This document shows positions 61,511-64,000 of a stretch of 64,000 bases of DNA, one piece after another (positions within the stretch are counted from its first letter, which is position 1; each line of letters starts with the position of its first letter). Source of the DNA: Fasciola hepatica. Lineage: Eukaryota > Platyhelminthes > Trematoda > Plagiorchiida > Fasciolidae. Location: contig CANUEZ040000168.1 in the NCBI GenBank assembly GCA_948099385.1, positions 6,053,001-6,117,000 on the forward strand, written 5' to 3'. Made by a program: the position numbers and the translations under genes. The notes below the pieces were generated by a model. It was not told the origin of the DNA. It saw only the letters and a list, made by a program, of their open reading frames with translations, and did not search any database.

Positions 61511-63409
61511 AGACGCTTCTTAACATCTGGCTAAAAGAGTAGCTTGCACGAAGTTGCCGCTTGAACAGCACCGCTGTTGATGAACTGGACGATAGGACAA
61601 CGCAAATCCACGCATCCATTTCATATGATTCTCAGCGTTTACGCTGTCACGTGTGACGTGCAACATTTTAAGGCCACCGAATATGGCCAATTTCTTTTGT
61701 ACTTAGGTTCAGTTTTTTGCATGACTTATTACCAGATGACCTGTGAGATCACTTTTTGCTTTTATTTCTATACGTATATATCTTCATATCATATGCTACA
61801 CATAATTTATATTGATTGTACACATCAATTTTGCTGATTTTGTGCAAAAAATGTCCCATTTATACGTTCCAGACGAAGTTGTGTGCAACGTTCGTTGCCT
61901 GACGCATCTGTCAAATGATGCGTGGGACCATGGAATGTTGGACAACTTCGCCAGTTCCTCTTACGAATCGCATTTGGGAAAACCTAAGTCGTTCATCAAG
62001 AGATCCGCAAGACCAGCGGAATAACTATACCGAAGAATTCATGAAGTGAGCAACATGCGTTCCGATAAGGAAAGTAATGCTGCGGCGGATGGCATTTTAG
62101 TTCCCGTTCGTGCTTTTCAAATTCATCTTGTATTCTGTATCCATTTTCTCACTCCGCTATGCAGCTAGATGAAATTATTATCAACAAACGCCTCGAAAAA
62201 TTGTTAATTGATCTATAATGTACATTTTTACAGTCTTACCTTTCTGGGCAATTTTTCACACCTTTTGCCATCAAATCGTCTGTACATCTTTTTCGTGGAT
62301 GACATTTCGTCGGACTCATCTACTGCACCCATTCACACCATCACTTGTAGATGTATATCGCCTTCCAATAACTCCTATTAAGCCGTTGCTCTAACTTTGC
62401 ATATGTTCAAATACATTTGTGTTTTTCATCCGTTTTATAGATTACGTATTAGTCTTTGCGTGTGACAATAGACAGCGTCTGTTGGAGACGAAGTGGCATT
62501 AGTCTGTTGCCGGTTTGGAAGTGCGCAACGAAAATCCATTTAAAAACTCAGACTCATTGTTGCCGTCTAGGGCAGATCAATGAAACTCGTTGTCTTTGAT
62601 TGAACCCCGGACGCCGTTCCTTCTATTCCAAGGTTTGTAGAAGAACCGGTGCCTGTCATTGAAGGACATACAGCGTTGGTTTATCCACGCTAGGGAGCAG
62701 GGCGATACAAGATAAGAAGACAAGTAAGTAAGTTATTATTTTTTTCGAAATATATCTCATGCTGCTTTTTCTTTTGGGACGGTTTTATTCGTTTGACGTA
62801 ATCAGCACCTCGTGAGGTATTCCGAAGATCAGTGGCAATTTATCACAAATCACATCTCTATGTGTTCCTCAGATTTAGTTCCTAGGTTATGCGTAGTTGT
62901 ACATCACAGTCCTATTTTTCAAGGGATAAAAATCCAAGTTGTCCAACGAACTGTTTCCTCACTTTTCGACATATTCCTATTTCACTGTATAAGGCTGCTT
63001 TGATACGTAAATATCCGATATTTCTCCGCCTTGTTGAGAGCAGTTCTCGTTCAAACCGTCTTCGAAGTTTACGCGTGGACATTTTTCTGTTGTCCAACGT
63101 TTTCTCAGGTGAGACTCTCTCACCTATTTGCATCTTAATATTTTAGATCCGGTGACCTCATAACAAAACAACGACACACACCGTCCGACAAGCCAGAATG
63201 AAGCACGCATCGAATCGCGAATTTGTACCAGTTTTTAGTATATTTTTTTTATAATAAATTTAGTGATTTTTACAAACATATCTTTCGATAAATGATAAAT
63301 TAGTGGTTTTGGTCGGAGGGATTAATAATGAGTGAGTTGACTGAGAAACGGGCAACTACGATGGCATATGAGAAGAAGAGATACCCATTTCCAGTGATTT
63401 TTCACGTGT
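61511..63409. other. Unrecognised stretch
   Basis: No gene supported. A basic 73-codon minus-strand frame at 62,912-63,133 lacks motifs. Confidence 0.45.
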
Positions 63410-63535
63410 TGGGCGTGGCCTGATGCGCTCCCAATGGGACTCAGGTAGTATGGCCCAACATCTTTAATGATGCATCCTAAAGCTGGTTTAATGTGGCTCA
63501 ACATTAGCCCAACGCGCTCCGGATAAAAGCTCAAG
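63410..63535. repeat. CGTTGGGC-type short repeat (copy 2)
   Basis: Contains GTTGGGCGTGG, GCGCTCCCAATGGG, TGGCCCAACAT and GCCCAACGCGCTCC, sharing 13-14 base words with 56,750-56,830, partly in the opposite order. Confidence 0.5.
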
Positions 63536-64000
63536 CCATTACTGAGCAGTAAACACAGGAGTTTAAGGTGTTTCCAACATGTAAATTTAGCGCTGTTGAA
63601 AATTGATTATCGCGCCAAAGGACAAACTTTTAATTTTAATTTTAATAGTTGATTCAAAATATCAATAATTAAAAGCTCCTGGAACAACGATGAATGCTTC
63701 CCTTTATAGATAACTGTTTATTTCATTCTGACTCACAACTAAGTAATGTAAAGTAAGTATTTTTTTCTGCCGAAAACAATAGCAAAACTGCCGTCTTAGG
63801 ATGAGGGGATAATCCAATACATAGAGTTGAATTACAGAAAAAGGTTTCTGACACAAGTAGCAAAATAACGGATGGCGGTACTAGCAGAAAGGCCTCATTT
63901 TAGCGGATGAGCAACGTAATAGCTCTGATTCTTTTTCAGACTAATCTCCTGGACGCAGTACACCGGATAAAACAAACGTGCCAAAACGTCACTCGTTCAA
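63536..64000. other. Unrecognised AT-rich end
   Basis: AT-rich sequence with short T and A runs; no feature seen. Confidence 0.45.

Overview
The window is eukaryotic, AT-rich, non-coding-looking DNA from what is most likely a parasitic flatworm (trematode or cestode). The basis is the kind of repeat present: RTE-like, CR1-like and another APE-type non-LTR retrotransposon, a Penelope-like element with a GIY-YIG domain, two Gypsy families, tRNA-derived SINE-like pieces and long (TA)n tracts, all heavily mutated. There are no bacterial-type operons, no rRNA, no CRISPR array, and no multi-exon host gene that I can support. The taxonomic call is inference from repeat content; the window looks like an intergenic region or a very large intron.

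Layout. 1-3,600: an unassigned 181-codon ORF and the 3' part of an RTE reverse transcriptase, both on the minus strand. 3,600-13,900: mostly unrecognised, with a (TA)60 tract, a short RTE 3' end near 8 kb, and a fold-back (157 bp, two near-identical arms) beside a second (TA)n tract at 11.6 kb. 13,990-14,645: CR1-like RT C-terminus. 16.7 and 21.5 kb: two copies of one tRNA-like repeat. 18,070-19,240: a Penelope-like RT plus GIY-YIG endonuclease relic.

22-34.5 kb is a dense retroelement pile-up. A Gypsy element on the minus strand (about 24,010-30,190) has gag, zinc knuckles, protease, RT, RNase H and integrase in order. It is split by a 5'-truncated RTE element inserted on the plus strand in its RNase H region (24,796-27,008) and by a 604-bp solo-LTR-like insertion with TG/CA ends in its RT (27,852-28,455). 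It is flanked by a second Gypsy gag-protease fragment, two pieces of another non-LTR element, and a frame-broken but domain-complete Gypsy pol on the plus strand (32,125-34,480).

34.5-45 kb is mostly unrecognised, with an unusual region of repeated GGGACTAA motifs bounded by imperfect inverted repeats and next to a 117-bp (TA)n tract. A possible GPCR TM7-like exon lies near 43.3 kb. 45.9-48.65 kb carries a second, distinct Gypsy family (gag knuckle, protease, RT, integrase with all three catalytic acids readable). 49-64 kb holds short dispersed repeats, a tRNA-derived SINE-like element, another Gypsy gag/protease/RT relic (53.9-55.9 kb), a Tc1/mariner-IS630-type transposase relic (57.5-57.9 kb) and a CGTTGGGC-type repeat present twice.

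Nothing here works together as a pathway; the genes are transposon relics. All element assignments rest on reading translations by eye; no database search was possible.
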